From assembly GCA_963725035.1 (NCBI GenBank), contig CAVRWX010000001.1:372001-436000 (forward strand): 64,000 bases of DNA. Direction: 5' to 3'. The translations under genes were made by a program, and so were the position numbers. This stretch comes from JALZKA01 sp963725035. Its GTDB lineage: Bacteria > Actinomycetota > Thermoleophilia > Solirubrobacterales > 70-9. Shown piece after piece: positions 42,966 through 52,170 of the stretch (positions within the stretch are counted from its first letter, which is position 1; each line of letters starts with the position of its first letter). Below the pieces are notes generated by a model. The model was not told where the DNA came from. It ran no database searches and was given only the letters and a program-made list of their open reading frames with translations.

Positions 42966-43011
42966 CTGGAAGCTCCTCTACATCTCCGGGGCCAAGAAGT
43001 TGACCCCACAC

Positions 43012-43043
43012 GAAAAAAAGACCTCTGCGCCGAGGCGCGAGGT
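43012..43043 (-). terminator. Intrinsic terminator upstream of rpmG
   Basis: Minus strand ACCTCGCGCC ... GGCGCAGAGGT, a 10-bp stem with one bulge and a tight loop, then CTTTTTTT. It sits ~45 bases before rpmG and shields the ribosomal operon from read-through of the genes at 43.1-45.4 kb. Confidence 0.75.
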
Positions 43044-43055
43044 GGCCCAAAGGAT

Positions 43056-43090
43056 AGCGGCCCGGCCTCCATCTGGGAAGCCGGGCCGCT
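43056..43090. terminator. Strong hairpin at the end of the 43.1-kb gene
   Basis: AGCGGCCCGGC and GCCGGGCCGCT, a perfect 11-bp stem with a 13-base loop, 4 bases after the stop of the minus-strand gene at 43095. No U-run follows on the minus strand, but the second terminator (43012-43043) comes 12 bases later, so they may act together. Confidence 0.6.
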
Positions 43091-43094
43091 GGTC

Positions 43095-43587
43095 CTAAAA
43101 CAGTAGTCGAACGCGAACTACGGAACGGTCGACCGTGTTCGACTGCGCCGCCTCGCACTTGAGGTCGATCTTGTTCTTCTTCTTCTTGACCACCTTGGCG
43201 CGGTAGGTACCGGGCTCGGAGTAGGCTCGTAGTAGCGTCAGCCGCGTCGACGGAGTACTCGCCGTCGGCGTTCGTCTTGGTCTCCGCGTACTTGGTGTCG
43301 GTGGTCGTGTTCCTGATCACGACGGTGCGCTTCTTCTTGCACTTCTTCTTGAAGTCCGACTTCTCGGCCGTCTTGTTCGCGGGCTTGGCCTTGACCTTGC
43401 CCGTGAAGACGGATTCCTCGTAGTACGGGTCGTATGGGTCATACGGGCCCAGGCTGAAGGCCAAGGTGATCTCGGAATCAAACTTGGCTGTACCGCCCTT
43501 GCCGCCATTCCCGCCGCCGCCAGCCATGGCAACGCCGCCGAATGCAAGCGTGGCCAGCGCCACAGCGATCGTAAATAGCTTCGTCAT
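43095..43587 (-). CDS. Secreted protein of unknown function (one frameshift)
   Basis: About 164 residues. A signal peptide (MTKLFTIAVALATLAFGGVA) ends at AMA. Then comes a Gly-rich stretch, a Pro/Tyr segment (GPYDPYDPYYEES), and Lys/Cys-rich strands (SDFKKKCKKKRTVVIRNTTT). TKTNADGEYSVDA is typical of a carboxypeptidase-regulatory-like or Sdr-type beta-sandwich. One indel near 43230 is needed to reach YRAKVVKKKKNKIDLKCEAA and the stop before the terminator. AGAGGT/AGG ribosome binding site. Role unknown, possibly surface exposed. Confidence 0.65.
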
Positions 43588-43701
43588 GTACCTACCTCTT
43601 GAAATTGGGCTACGGGACACCTTCGTCCCCTGATCCACCATTACTTACGGGAGGCCCGCCGGTTTCCTGACAAGGCCGGCGCCGGGCGTACCCGTCGAGT
43701 C

Positions 43702-44866
43702 CTACTTGGCGTAGTTCTTGAAGGCATTGAACGCGGGCTTTTTCTTGCCGTTGTCGAAGAAGGCCCCCGTCTGGAAGGTCGTTCGCCCGCATCCTGCGTT
43801 GTTGTACTCCTGGTCGCGGATCAGGAAGTTGATCGCGACGGACGCGCCCTGCTTCTCGAACGATTTGAGGGCCTCCTTGATCCAATCCGCGTGCTTGTTC
43901 ACATTCACGCCCGTGCACGGATCGGGAGGGTTCGTCTCCCACCAGAACTCGGTCAGCCAGACGTCATGACGGCCCTCCGTAGCGGGGGTGCCGGCGTCTT
44001 CTGCCTTCCTCAGCGCCTTGACGACATGCTTGACGTCGGGGGTCGATGCATCGTCGGGGTGGACGGCGCTCACCGTGGGGCCACCCGAGGTGTTGATCGG
44101 GTGGTGTGCGAGCGCGTCGAACTTCGCCTTCGTGTTGCAGTTCCCGGTGGGCTCGTTCTGGCCGTTCAGGCAGAGCAGCTCCCGGATGAAGACGAGCGGG
44201 CGCGTTCGCCTGCCACCGGGAGGCTCACCGTAGGGAGCGGTGCCCCCCGTGATCACCTTCGCGGTCCCGTCGACCTCGTGGATACCCTCGTAGAACGAGT
44301 TGAGAAGCCGCCGGTAGATGTCGGCGCCCACGAGGGTGTCGTTCGGGCCCTCGTACTGCGGGTTGAGGAACGAGAAGATGTTCGCCTCGTTCCAGGCCTG
44401 GTAGTAGCGGACCTGGCTTCCGTACCGGGCGGCCAGGGCGCGCGCGAAGTCGCCGAAGGCCTCGTCATCCGGCTTCCAGGTCCCGGCTGGAGCGTTCCCC
44501 GCCCGCCCGGGCCCCTCGGCCCAGTTCGGGGCGAGCGAGACGGTCAGGAGCGGATCAAGGCCCTTGGCGTTGGCGTCCGCCACGGCCGCGTCGAGGGTCC
44601 CCCACTTGTATGCGAGATCGTTCGGGTTCTGCGGGGACAGGGGCTCGAGTCGGGGCGATCGCGCGCCAGAAGACCTCAAGGCGCACGATCGAGGCGCCGG
44701 CCTTACGCGACTTCTTCAACCACTTCTGGCGGGTGTCCTCATTCGAGCTCCGGAACAGGTTGTCGGCGAAGCCGATCTTCATCGGCGCCGCACTTGCCGT
44801 GCTGGTACCCGCGGCGAGCGATCCCGCGAGGATCGCCACCGCGACGAGGGCTCTGGCTCGGGTCAC
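43702..44866 (-). CDS. Secreted glycoside hydrolase, clan GH-A like (one frameshift)
   Basis: About 388 residues. A signal peptide (ALVAVAILAGSLAAGTSTAS) leads into a TIM-barrel-like enzyme. AWNEANIF carries the Asn-Glu pair of clan GH-A acid/base catalysts, and VWLTEFWWE carries the probable nucleophile glutamate. GH5- and GH39-type enzymes share this layout; I cannot assign the substrate. The N-terminal 75 residues and the rest are in different frames, joined by an indel near 44645 (interval 1165, one extra base). The GTG start overlaps the stop of the upstream gene (GTGA), forming an operon. Confidence 0.8.
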
Positions 44867-45369
44867 GCCGAACCGGTTGATCCGCCGCTTCGACGGAAGA
44901 TCACGAAGGCAACGGCCGCGATCAGCGCCGAACCCAGGATGATCGGCAGAAGCGGACCCATGCCGTCGTCCGAGCCACCGACCAGTTCGACCACAGCCTC
45001 GCCGAAGCCGGAGTCGGAGTCGGAGTCGGACGAGTCGGAACTGCCCGAAGCGGTCGCAGCGTCATCGGTCTGCCCGGCGCCTGTCCCATCGCCGTTGGAC
45101 CCATTCCCGTCAGGACCTGTTGACTGCGCCAGGTTCGCTGCTGCGGCGCCGTCGTCCCCTTCGGCCGCGAAATCGCTTTGAGTCTCGCCCGGCAGGCTTT
45201 GCGTGTCTCCCGGCACGGAGCCTCCGTTGCCGCCCTCGTTCGAGGGCGGGTTGCCGCCGGGCCCTGGAATGTCTTCCGTGTACGCGTCGCCGCCGGAGCC
45301 CTGCGCGAGCGCCATGCAAGGCATGACGAGGGTGGCGAAGACGGCGAGGAGAGTCGCAATCTTCTTCAT
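44863..45369 (-). CDS. Secreted, C-terminally membrane-anchored low-complexity protein
   Basis: 168 residues. Signal peptide MKKIATLLAVFATLVMPCMA, then ~105 residues rich in Gly/Asp/Ser/Pro (SGSSDSSDSDSDSGFG), one membrane helix (LLPIILGSALIAAVAFVIF) and a short basic tail. This is the layout of a cell-surface stalk protein, without an LPXTG signal. Family not recognised. It is translationally coupled to the glycoside hydrolase gene. Confidence 0.65.
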   Translation of the reverse strand: MKKIATLLAVFATLVMPCMALAQGSGGDAYTEDIPGPGGNPPSNEGGNGGSVPGDTQSLPGETQSDFAAEGDDGAAAANLAQSTGPDGNGSNGDGTGAGQTDDAATASGSSDSSDSDSDSGFGEAVVELVGGSDDGMGPLLPIILGSALIAAVAFVIFRRSGGSTGSA

Positions 45370-45441
45370 TGTCCTGTTTTACGGGTGAGCCGCCAGAAAA
45401 CTGACAGCTACGAGGTCGTCAGCGAAGGTGCCCCCGGTCCG

Positions 45442-45447
45442 TATAAA
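45442..45447 (+). promoter_or_regulatory. -10 hexamer TATAAA, leaderless start at 45454
   Basis: TATAAA in GTATAAACAGAACGTG ends 6 nt before the GTG that begins the O-antigen-ligase-like gene. Confidence 0.55.
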
Positions 45448-45453
45448 CAGAAC

Positions 45454-47428
45454 GTGAGCCTCATTGCGACGTCCACCCGAAGCACACAGGGGTCTCGCGA
45501 GCGCTATGCGCTGCCTGTCGTAGGCGTGCCTCTCGCGGCGATCGGTCCCTGGATCGGCCAGGCGGCGCTCCCGTTCGCCCTCATCGTCTACCTCGGGATG
45601 CGGGACGGTGGCTATGACGACATCGTCCGCGGCGAAGTCGGCATCGCGGCGTGGTGGATCCTGCTGGCCGGCGCTGCGGTGGGCGTCCTGCCGGCGCAGC
45701 GCCTCAATCGCGCGTCCTGGGCCGGGCTTGGCGTGCTGTTCGCGTTCGCGGCATGGACGGGACTCGGAATCGGCTGGTCTGAAAGCGCGGAGCGGAGCGT
45801 CGCGGAGTTTGCGCGGGTGGCCTCTCTCCTCGGGGTCTTGGCGCTGGCTGTCGCTGTGCAAACGCCGGGAGCGCTCCGGCGCGTTGTCGGCGGAGTCGCG
45901 AGCGGCATCGCTGTCATCGGGCTGATCGCCCTTCTCTCGCGCTTCATGCCGGATTGGTTCCCGGCGCTGGAAGTTCCGAACTTGGTCGACGGCGCACAGG
46001 CTCGACTTCACTATCCGCTGAATTACTGGAACGGGCTTGCGGCGTTCATGGCGATGGGGATCCCGCTCCTGCTCGCAGCGAGCACGTACTTCCGGCACCT
46101 GGCCGCGCGAGCGCTTTGCGTCGCAGTAGTCCCCGCGCTCGCCCTCGCGGCCTACTTCACCCTTTCCCGCGGCGGCGCGCTCGAGATTGGCATCGCGCTT
46201 GTGGTCCTCCTCGCGCTCCACCCCCGGCGGATCGAGCTCCTCGCTTCGGCAGGGGTCGCAGGCCTGGGGAGCGCGATCCTGATCGCCTCAGCGGCTCAGC
46301 GTTCCGAACTCACCGACGGGCTTCAAACCCCGGCCGCCCTTTCGCAAGGCTCCGAGATGCTTGCGATGACGCTCGTGATCTGCGCCGGAGCGGGAATGAT
46401 CACAGTTGCGCTCGGGCTCTGGACGCGCTACAGCAGTGAGTCGCTGAAAGTTCCGCGTCCGAGCAAGGCCGTAGTGGCTGCCGGCGTCGCGGCGCTGATC
46501 GCGGTCCTGCTGGTGACGGGAGTTCCCGGCGCGGTCTCAGACGGTTGGGAGACGTTCAAGGAGCCCGAGGTGCCCTCAGCCGAGGCGTCCCGCTTCGATG
46601 CGGCCGGCGGAAGTGGGCGCTACCAATGGTGGTCAGCGGCTGTCGACGCCAACGCCACCGACCCCTTGAAGGGAATCGGCCCCGGCACCTTCGAGTTCTG
46701 GTGGGCGCGCGAGAGCTCGTTCCCCGCCTTTGTCAGGGATGCTCATTCGCTCTACTTCGAGACGCTTGGCGAACTCGGCATCGTTGGACTCGTCCTCGTG
46801 GTCGGGCTGATCTCCCTTCCGTTCGTCGCAGGCTTACGTCGGCTCCGCAGCGTCAGCTCCAGACGAACGCGTGCTCTTGGCTGGCGCGATCGCCGCCTGC
46901 GCGGCGTTCGCCGTCGCGGCTGCGGTCGAATGGGTCTGGGAGCTCACGGTGCTGCCGGTCACGTTCCTCCTTCTGACCGCGGCGATCGTCGGCCTGCGTC
47001 GCGAGCAGGGCGAGCCTGACGCGTCGCCTCGGCCGGGCTGGAAGACCCGCGCCATCGCAATCGTCGTGGCGCTGGGCGGCCTGGTCGCGATCGCGATTCC
47101 GATGGCAGGCGCGCAAGCAATTCGCGACAGCCAGGCCGGCGTTCGTGCGCAGGATCTCTCCACCGCTCTGGAAGAGGCGAACTCCGCCGCATCGATCCAG
47201 CCCTATGCGGCGTCCGCAAGCCTCCAGCAGGCGCTGGTCTTCGAGCTCCAGGGCGACTACGAGTCGGCGATCGCGGCGGCCCGGACGGCCACCACCGAGG
47301 AACCGACGAACTGGCGCACCTGGCTGGTGCTCTCCAGGCTCGAAGCGCAGGCCGGAAACGTCGCCGGGTCCGTCGAGGCTTACCGTGAGGCTCGCGCCCT
47401 CAACCCGAACTCGCCACTGTTCCAATGA
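45454..47428 (+). CDS. O-antigen ligase/polymerase-like membrane protein with C-terminal TPRs (one frameshift)
   Basis: About 658 residues. More than ten hydrophobic segments from residue ~15 to ~330. A large extracytoplasmic loop follows (SRFDAAGGSGRYQWWSAAVD then ATDPLKGIGPGTFEFWWARE), matching the Wzy_C/WaaL signature with AHSLYFETLGELGIVGLVLV. After further helices it ends in tetratricopeptide-like helices (ALVFELQGDYESAIAAARTA). An indel near 46855 separates the frames. The family joins or polymerises lipid-linked glycans at the outer face of the membrane. GTG start chosen by the hexamer placement. Confidence 0.85.
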
Positions 47429-47667
47429 CCGATCACGAGTGGGACAACGACCTCATCTCGATGGTTGAGCGCCTCAAGGACGAGCGTGCGGTCCCAGGCG
47501 CCGCCTTCCGCGGGGATCTGCGGCGCAACCTCCTGGCGCGGTTGCCCGGCCACCGGCCCCGGCCGGCCCGCCTCAACGCGACGATCGCTGCCTGGGCCGG
47601 ATCGGGCTCAGCCCTCTTCGCCTTCGCCGCGGCCGGACTCGCGGGGATCGGCCCCTTCGGCGCCTGA
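47425..47667 (+). CDS. Small membrane protein, anti-sigma-like
   Basis: 80 residues. The cytosolic N-terminal part (NDLISMVERLKDERAVPGAA then FRGDLRRNLLARLP) resembles the first helices of actinobacterial anti-sigma proteins. One membrane helix follows (SGSALFAFAAAGLAGIGPFG). It overlaps the previous stop (ATGA) and its last 60 bases overlap, in antisense, the end of the ECF sigma factor gene. An anti-sigma role is inferred from the look and position only. Confidence 0.5.
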   Translation: MTDHEWDNDLISMVERLKDERAVPGAAFRGDLRRNLLARLPGHRPRPARLNATIAAWAGSGSALFAFAAAGLAGIGPFGA

Positions 47668-48168
47668 AGCCGCCCTCGAGCCTTCGATTCGCTCGCGCAT
47701 CTTGCGCACTGAGCGTGAAAGCAACTGCTGGACGTTCGACAGCGTAAGGCCGGTCATCTCGGCGATCGCGGCGCCCTCCAGGTCGCCTCCGAATCGAAGG
47801 GCGATGAGCTCGCGCTCCCGGTCCGAAAGCTGGGCCAGCGCATCCTCCAGCTCGGGGCTGGGGCCAAGGCCGCGAAGGTCCATTTCGGTCGTTGCCTCTC
47901 CGACTCCGATCTCCTCGACATGAGCGGAAGCCTCCGCGCGAACGGCCTGGTATCGGTAGTGGTCTATGAGGACGTTCTGAGCGATCGCCAAAAGCCAGGT
48001 GCGAGGCGAGGCCCGGTCAGGATCAAAGCGGTCCCAGGCCTTGAGCGCGCGCTCGAAAGTTGCCTGGGTCAAGTCCTCCGCCTCTTCTCGCCTGCGAACG
48101 CGATAGCCGAAAAAGCCGTAGACATCCCAGACGTGTTCGTCGTAGACGGAATCGAACCCCTGCGCCAC
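47608..48168 (-). CDS. RNA polymerase sigma factor, ECF family
   Basis: 186 residues. Region 2: SVYDEHVWDVYGFFGYRVRR, EEAEDLTQATFERALKAWDR and SPRTWLLAIAQNVLIDHYRY. Region 4: LSDRERELIALRFGGDLEGA, then AIAEMTGLTLSNVQQLLSRS, a helix-turn-helix. There is a short Gly/Glu tail. It directs RNA polymerase to a small regulon, possibly including the neighbouring surface genes. Starts at a GTG. It converges with the small anti-sigma-like gene, overlapping by 60 bases. Confidence 0.9.
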   Translation of the reverse strand: MAQGFDSVYDEHVWDVYGFFGYRVRRREEAEDLTQATFERALKAWDRFDPDRASPRTWLLAIAQNVLIDHYRYQAVRAEASAHVEEIGVGEATTEMDLRGLGPSPELEDALAQLSDRERELIALRFGGDLEGAAIAEMTGLTLSNVQQLLSRSVRKMRERIEGSRAASGAEGADPRESGRGEGEEG

Positions 48169-48212
48169 CCCGAAAAGCCTAGTCGCGGGCTTTTCGGGGG
48201 AGGGAAGCAGCT

Positions 48213-49178
48213 GTGACCGGGCGAAGCGGTCTTACGGCGACCGTGATCACGCCGAGCATGGGCGCCCGAAACGTCTCGGCGCTGCTGGAATCGCTCGCTT
48301 TGCAGACCGCCTCGTGCGAGGTGCTCGTCGTCGACAACGGCTCGGAGGGACGGGCCGTCAGCAAGGCATGCGAGGGCCACTCGTTCGCCCGCGCGATCAC
48401 GCTGGACTCGAACGCTGGGTTCTCGAGGGCCGTGAACCTGGCGGCTCGCGAGGCTTCCGGGGAGGCGCTCGTCCTCGTAAACGACGACTCGGTGTGCGAG
48501 CCTGGGTTCGTCAAGGAGATCGTGCGGCCACTCGACGGGGCGAGTGGAGTCGCGATGGCCTGCGGGGTCATGCTCGATCCGAAAGCCAAGGGACTGATCG
48601 ATACGGCCGGGATCGAGATCGACCGCACCCTGCTGGCGTTCGACTACCTGAACGGTGAACCGGCCAAGGTGCTTGACGGCGACGTGGCGAACCCACTCGG
48701 TCCCTCCGGCGCCGCGGCGGCATACCTCAAAGACGCTTTCTGGGAGGCCGGCGGGTTCGACGAGCAGATCTTCGCCTACTGGGAAGACGTGGACCTGGCG
48801 CTCAGCCTCGGCACCCTCGGCTACAAATGCGCTCTCGCGCGCCGAGCGATCGGGACGCACGCGCATTCCGCCACCCTCGGGTCCGGATCGCCTCGTAAGA
48901 ACTACCTCATGGGGTTCGGCCGTGGCTACGTCCTGAAGAAGTGGGGGGCGCTCAGCGCAACTCGCCTGCCGGCTTTGATCGCGCGCGAGTTGCCGATCTG
49001 CGCCGGGCAGCTCATCTTCGACCGGAACGCTCAAGGCTTTCGCGGGCGCGCCGCCGGCCTGCGCGCACCTGTCGCCGCAAGGCCGTATCCGGCGGAACTG
49101 ATCGAGGCTGCCCCCGGTCGCTCGCTTGCAGGGACGCTGCGGAAGAGGCTCGAGCGGCGCAGGCGGCTTCGCGGATGA
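48213..49178 (+). CDS. Glycosyltransferase family 2 (rhamnosyltransferase-like)
   Basis: 321 residues. GT-A fold signatures: TATVITPSMGARNVSALLES, EVLVVDNGSEG, LDSNAGFSRAVNLAAREASG, and the metal-binding region VLVNDDS. FDEQIFAYWEDVDLALSLGT and the downstream H-x-H (GTHAHSATLG) are typical of WbbL-like rhamnosyltransferases. Transfers a nucleotide-activated sugar to a growing glycan on the inner membrane face. GTG start with AGGGA ahead. First gene of a coupled pair. Confidence 0.88.
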   Translation: MTGRSGLTATVITPSMGARNVSALLESLALQTASCEVLVVDNGSEGRAVSKACEGHSFARAITLDSNAGFSRAVNLAAREASGEALVLVNDDSVCEPGFVKEIVRPLDGASGVAMACGVMLDPKAKGLIDTAGIEIDRTLLAFDYLNGEPAKVLDGDVANPLGPSGAAAAYLKDAFWEAGGFDEQIFAYWEDVDLALSLGTLGYKCALARRAIGTHAHSATLGSGSPRKNYLMGFGRGYVLKKWGALSATRLPALIARELPICAGQLIFDRNAQGFRGRAAGLRAPVAARPYPAELIEAAPGRSLAGTLRKRLERRRRLRG

Positions 49179-50368
49179 ACGTGAGCGAGGCCGGGCCGAT
49201 GCCCGGGTCGGTACTTCAGGTGCTCCACGTCGAGAACCACTCGGGGCCGCAGCGCTCCCTGGAGCCGCGGCTCGAGCATCTCGCCACATTGGGCGCACGT
49301 ATCACGACGCTGGTCCCCGAGGACGGGCCCGCCGTGGCGCGCGCCCGCTCGGTTGGTGAGGTCGTCATCGGAGTGCCCGGCGCGCTCTTGGTCCCACGCT
49401 CACCGCTTGGCGTTACCCGGATGGCGAGAGCCATCTCGGCGCCAGGCCTCAAGGGTCGAGGAGGTCGCAAGCCAGGTGAGCGCCGACCTCGTAATCGTCA
49501 CGTCGGCGCGCATGCCCGGGGCCCTGTCCGGAGCGCGGCGCGCCGGTGTTGCGAGCCTTCTCTACGCGGGGGAGCTCCTCTCGGGACCCCGTCTTCATCG
49601 CGTGATGGGCGAGCCGGTCGGCCGGTACGCCCGGCGGGCGGCCGACGCGATCGTCGTGCCTTCGAGGCTCGTAGCGCGCTGGTACGAGGACCGCGGCGGG
49701 CACCCATACGTGGTCCATCCCGCAGTCAGCCTGGTCGTGGACGATGCGGCGCGGGGCGCGGAGCGGCGCTTCGGATGGACCTTGGCCTCGCGCCGGACCA
49801 GCCGCTCGTCTGCACTCTCGGCGCGATCACACGGGGCCGCGGCCAGGACCTGCTCGTGCGCGCCCTGGCTCAGGAACGAGCCAAAGGAGCGGGCTGGCAC
49901 CTCGTCATCGGGGGCGAGGCATATGCGAGGCCGTCGGACATCCGCTTCGACGAGGAGCTCAGGCGCCTTCCGGCGGCGCTGGGAGTCGCGGATGCCGTGA
50001 CGTTCGCGGGCCGGATCGACGACTCGGCGGCGCTCCTCTGCGCCGCAGACGTCTTCGTGAACCCGTCGCGCGTTCCGGAATCCTTCGGGCGCGCCGCTTG
50101 CGAGGCGCTCCTGGCGAGCTGTCCCGTCGTCACGACCAGGGTTGGCGGCGTGGATGAGGCGTTGCGCGATGGCGAAACGGCACTCTTCACCGAGCCGGAA
50201 GACGCCGGCGCTCTCGCAAGCGCGATCTCCGCGCTCCTCTCGGACCCAGACCTGGCGCAGAGCCTCGCCCGGAACGGGAAGGAGGACGTCGAAGCGCGGT
50301 TCGCGCCGAGCGTGGGCAATCCGCTGTTCGAGACGGCCGTCCGGGCCGCGACGGCGGCCCGGGGCTAG
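49175..50368 (+). CDS. Glycosyltransferase family 4 (two compensating frameshifts)
   Basis: 398 codons. The N-terminal half has VLQVLHVENHSGPQRSLEPR. The middle (SADLVIVTSARMPGALSGAR, ADAIVVPSRLVARWYEDRGG) reads in another frame between about 49450 and 49770. The C-terminal half (LGLAPDQPLVCTLGAITRGR, VNPSRVPESFGRAACEALLA) is back in the first frame. The last motif is the GT-B nucleotide-sugar site E-x7-E. The overall length is a multiple of three. The ATG overlaps the previous stop (ATGA). Confidence 0.85.
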   Translation: MNVSEAGPMPGSVLQVLHVENHSGPQRSLEPRLEHLATLGARITTLVPEDGPAVARARSVGEVVIGVPGALLVPRSPLGVTRMARAISAPGLKGRGGRKPGERRPRNRHVGAHARGPVRSAARRCCEPSLRGGAPLGTPSSSRDGRAGRPVRPAGGRRDRRAFEARSALVRGPRRAPIRGPSRSQPGRGRCGAGRGAALRMDLGLAPDQPLVCTLGAITRGRGQDLLVRALAQERAKGAGWHLVIGGEAYARPSDIRFDEELRRLPAALGVADAVTFAGRIDDSAALLCAADVFVNPSRVPESFGRAACEALLASCPVVTTRVGGVDEALRDGETALFTEPEDAGALASAISALLSDPDLAQSLARNGKEDVEARFAPSVGNPLFETAVRAATAARG

Positions 50369-50375
50369 CCAAAGC

Positions 50376-51299
50376 TCAGAGGAGCTCCGCCACCTTCGGC
50401 GCCTGGCGGACGAAGAGCCAGAGGCCGGCCACGCAGATGGCCACACCGATCGCGATCGACGCGATGAGCGTCGGTACCCCGATCGTGTCGACCACGCTGG
50501 GCGCGCTCGGGTCGATGATCCAGATCCTCGCCTGGGCAAAGATCGGCGAAAGCGGATTGAGCCCGACGATCCAGGCGTACTGATCGGGAACCTTCTCGAG
50601 CGGATAGAGGATCGGCGTTCCGTAGAAGAGGACCCGGCTAAGCACCGCCCAGATCTGACCCACGTCCCGGATCCAGACGAAGAGCACGGACAAAAGGAGC
50701 GCGACACCCGTTGTCAGCGCGGACAGGGCCGCGAACACGAGTGGGATGAGGAGCCAGGTCCAGAGCACCCCACCCCCGAAGATGATCACGAACCCGAGCG
50801 TCACCCCCAGGTTCACGATCGCGGTCATGCCTGACGAGACGACGACCGAAAGAGGGATGACGATTCGCGGGAAGTGCATCTTGCGCACGATCGGCTCGCC
50901 GCGGACGAGGGCTCCGAGCGCGGTTCCGGTCGCATCCCCGAAGTACTGGAAGAGCATGATCCCCAAGAGGAGGATCAGGGCGTAGTACTCGAGCCCGGTG
51001 CCGAACCTGATCACCTTGGAGAAGACGAAATAGAGGACCGCGAACAGGCTCAGCGGCCGGAGCACGGTCCAGATGACACCGAGAACTGACGTGCGGTACT
51101 GCAAGCGGTACTGCTGAACCGAGATCAACCGCAGCAGGTCCCAGAAGCGGCTTGCGCTCGACCCGAACGCGGACGGCCCTTCGATCGGCTGCAGCTCTTG
51201 CGGCTCAGCCCTGCGCCACTGCGGGAGGCGCCCTCTGAGTCCTCTTCGCCTGGGGCCCGCCTTCGGCGCCCCAGCCCAGTCGGCCGGAGGGTCGCTCAT
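50376..51299 (-). CDS. ABC-2 type polysaccharide exporter, permease (Wzm/TagG-like)
   Basis: 307 residues. Six membrane segments (LSLFAVLYFVFSKVIRFGTG; YYALILLLGIMLFQYFGDAT; MTAIVNLGVTLGFVIIFGGG; LLIPLVFAALSALTTGVALL; AVLSRVLFYGTPILYPLEKV; LIASIAIGVAICVAGLWLFV). The QQYRLQYRTSVLGVIWTVLR entry helix and the LSRVLFYGTPILYP segment are typical of Wzm, KpsM and TagG. It forms the channel that exports a lipid-linked glycan. Overlaps its ATPase partner by four bases. Confidence 0.92.
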   Translation of the reverse strand: MSDPPADWAGAPKAGPRRRGLRGRLPQWRRAEPQELQPIEGPSAFGSSASRFWDLLRLISVQQYRLQYRTSVLGVIWTVLRPLSLFAVLYFVFSKVIRFGTGLEYYALILLLGIMLFQYFGDATGTALGALVRGEPIVRKMHFPRIVIPLSVVVSSGMTAIVNLGVTLGFVIIFGGGVLWTWLLIPLVFAALSALTTGVALLLSVLFVWIRDVGQIWAVLSRVLFYGTPILYPLEKVPDQYAWIVGLNPLSPIFAQARIWIIDPSAPSVVDTIGVPTLIASIAIGVAICVAGLWLFVRQAPKVAELL

Positions 51300-52093
51300 G
51301 TGCTCCCGGCGACCATGACGCGCTCCGGCTCGCCCTCCTCCTCAGCGATCACGGTGCGGCTCTTCAGCTGCGCGTACTCGTGGGCGACCTCGTCTGCCGT
51401 GCCGATGGTGTGAACCACGCCGTCTTCGAGCAACATCGCCCGCTCGCAGTGTTGCGTGAGCGATGCCATCGAGTGGGTCACCAGGATTCCGGTCCGCCCG
51501 GAAGCTCTGAGCCGCTGGAACGTCTGGCCGCACTTCTCCTGGAAGTTCCCGTCGCCGACCGCGAGCACCTCGTCGAAGATAAGAAGGTCGGCGTCCACGT
51601 GGACCATGATCGAGAAGCCGAGCCGCGCCCTCATTCCCGACGAGTAGTTCTTCAGCTGGACGTGTTCGAACTCGCCCAGCTCGGAGAACTCCATGATCTC
51701 CGGGTATCGCTGATGGGCCTCCTCGGGGTCGAGCCCCATGATCGTCGCGTTCATGATCACGTTCTCGTACGCGGGCAGATCGTTGTTGAAGCCGACGCCC
51801 AGCTCGATGATCGGCGCCAATCGCCCCGCCGCCCGGATGGTGCCGCTGTCGGCTTTGTAGATGCCGGCGATGATCTTGAGGAGGGTCGATTTGCCCGAGC
51901 CGTTCCTGCCGGCGATTCCGAAGAACTCACCGCGGTTGACCTCGAAGGAGACGTCCTTTAGGACCTCGAGCGTCTCGTAGGCCGGCTGGTTGCCGGCGAC
52001 GAGCCTGTCGCGAAGCGTGTCGACCCTCCGGATCGGAATCCGGAAGCCCTTTGAAACTCCCTGCACCTCGATTGCGACTCGAGCCCGCGCCAT
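51296..52093 (-). CDS. ABC transporter ATP-binding protein (Wzt/TagH-like, short form)
   Basis: 265 residues. Walker A GRNGSGKSTLLK, signature YSSGMRARLGFSIM, Walker B ADLLIFDEVLAVGD, and the switch histidine in VTHSMA. It lacks the C-terminal carbohydrate-binding domain of long Wzt proteins, so recognition of a capped glycan end is not expected. The ATG lies 6 nt behind TACCCT, a leaderless arrangement. First gene of the exporter operon. Confidence 0.92.
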   Translation of the reverse strand: MARARVAIEVQGVSKGFRIPIRRVDTLRDRLVAGNQPAYETLEVLKDVSFEVNRGEFFGIAGRNGSGKSTLLKIIAGIYKADSGTIRAAGRLAPIIELGVGFNNDLPAYENVIMNATIMGLDPEEAHQRYPEIMEFSELGEFEHVQLKNYSSGMRARLGFSIMVHVDADLLIFDEVLAVGDGNFQEKCGQTFQRLRASGRTGILVTHSMASLTQHCERAMLLEDGVVHTIGTADEVAHEYAQLKSRTVIAEEEGEPERVMVAGST

Positions 52094-52099
52094 GGGGAG

Positions 52100-52105
52100 A
52101 GGGTA
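52100..52105 (-). promoter_or_regulatory. -10 hexamer TACCCT, leaderless exporter operon
   Basis: Minus strand TACCCT, 6 nt, then the ATG of the ATPase gene at 52093. Confidence 0.45.
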
Positions 52106-52170
52106 CGGTACATCCGATCCACCCGAAGAGGCACAGACAGGCCGGGGACCAGGCGGATCCGAAGCATTCT

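Noticed and set aside
42966..43110. Search for a tRNA gene upstream of rpmG
   Set aside because: Only hairpins and terminators are found; no cloverleaf or CCA end fits.
48941..49175. Upstream extension of the GT4 frame
   Set aside because: It is an off-frame reading of the preceding GT2; the ATG at 49175 overlaps that stop and begins the homology.
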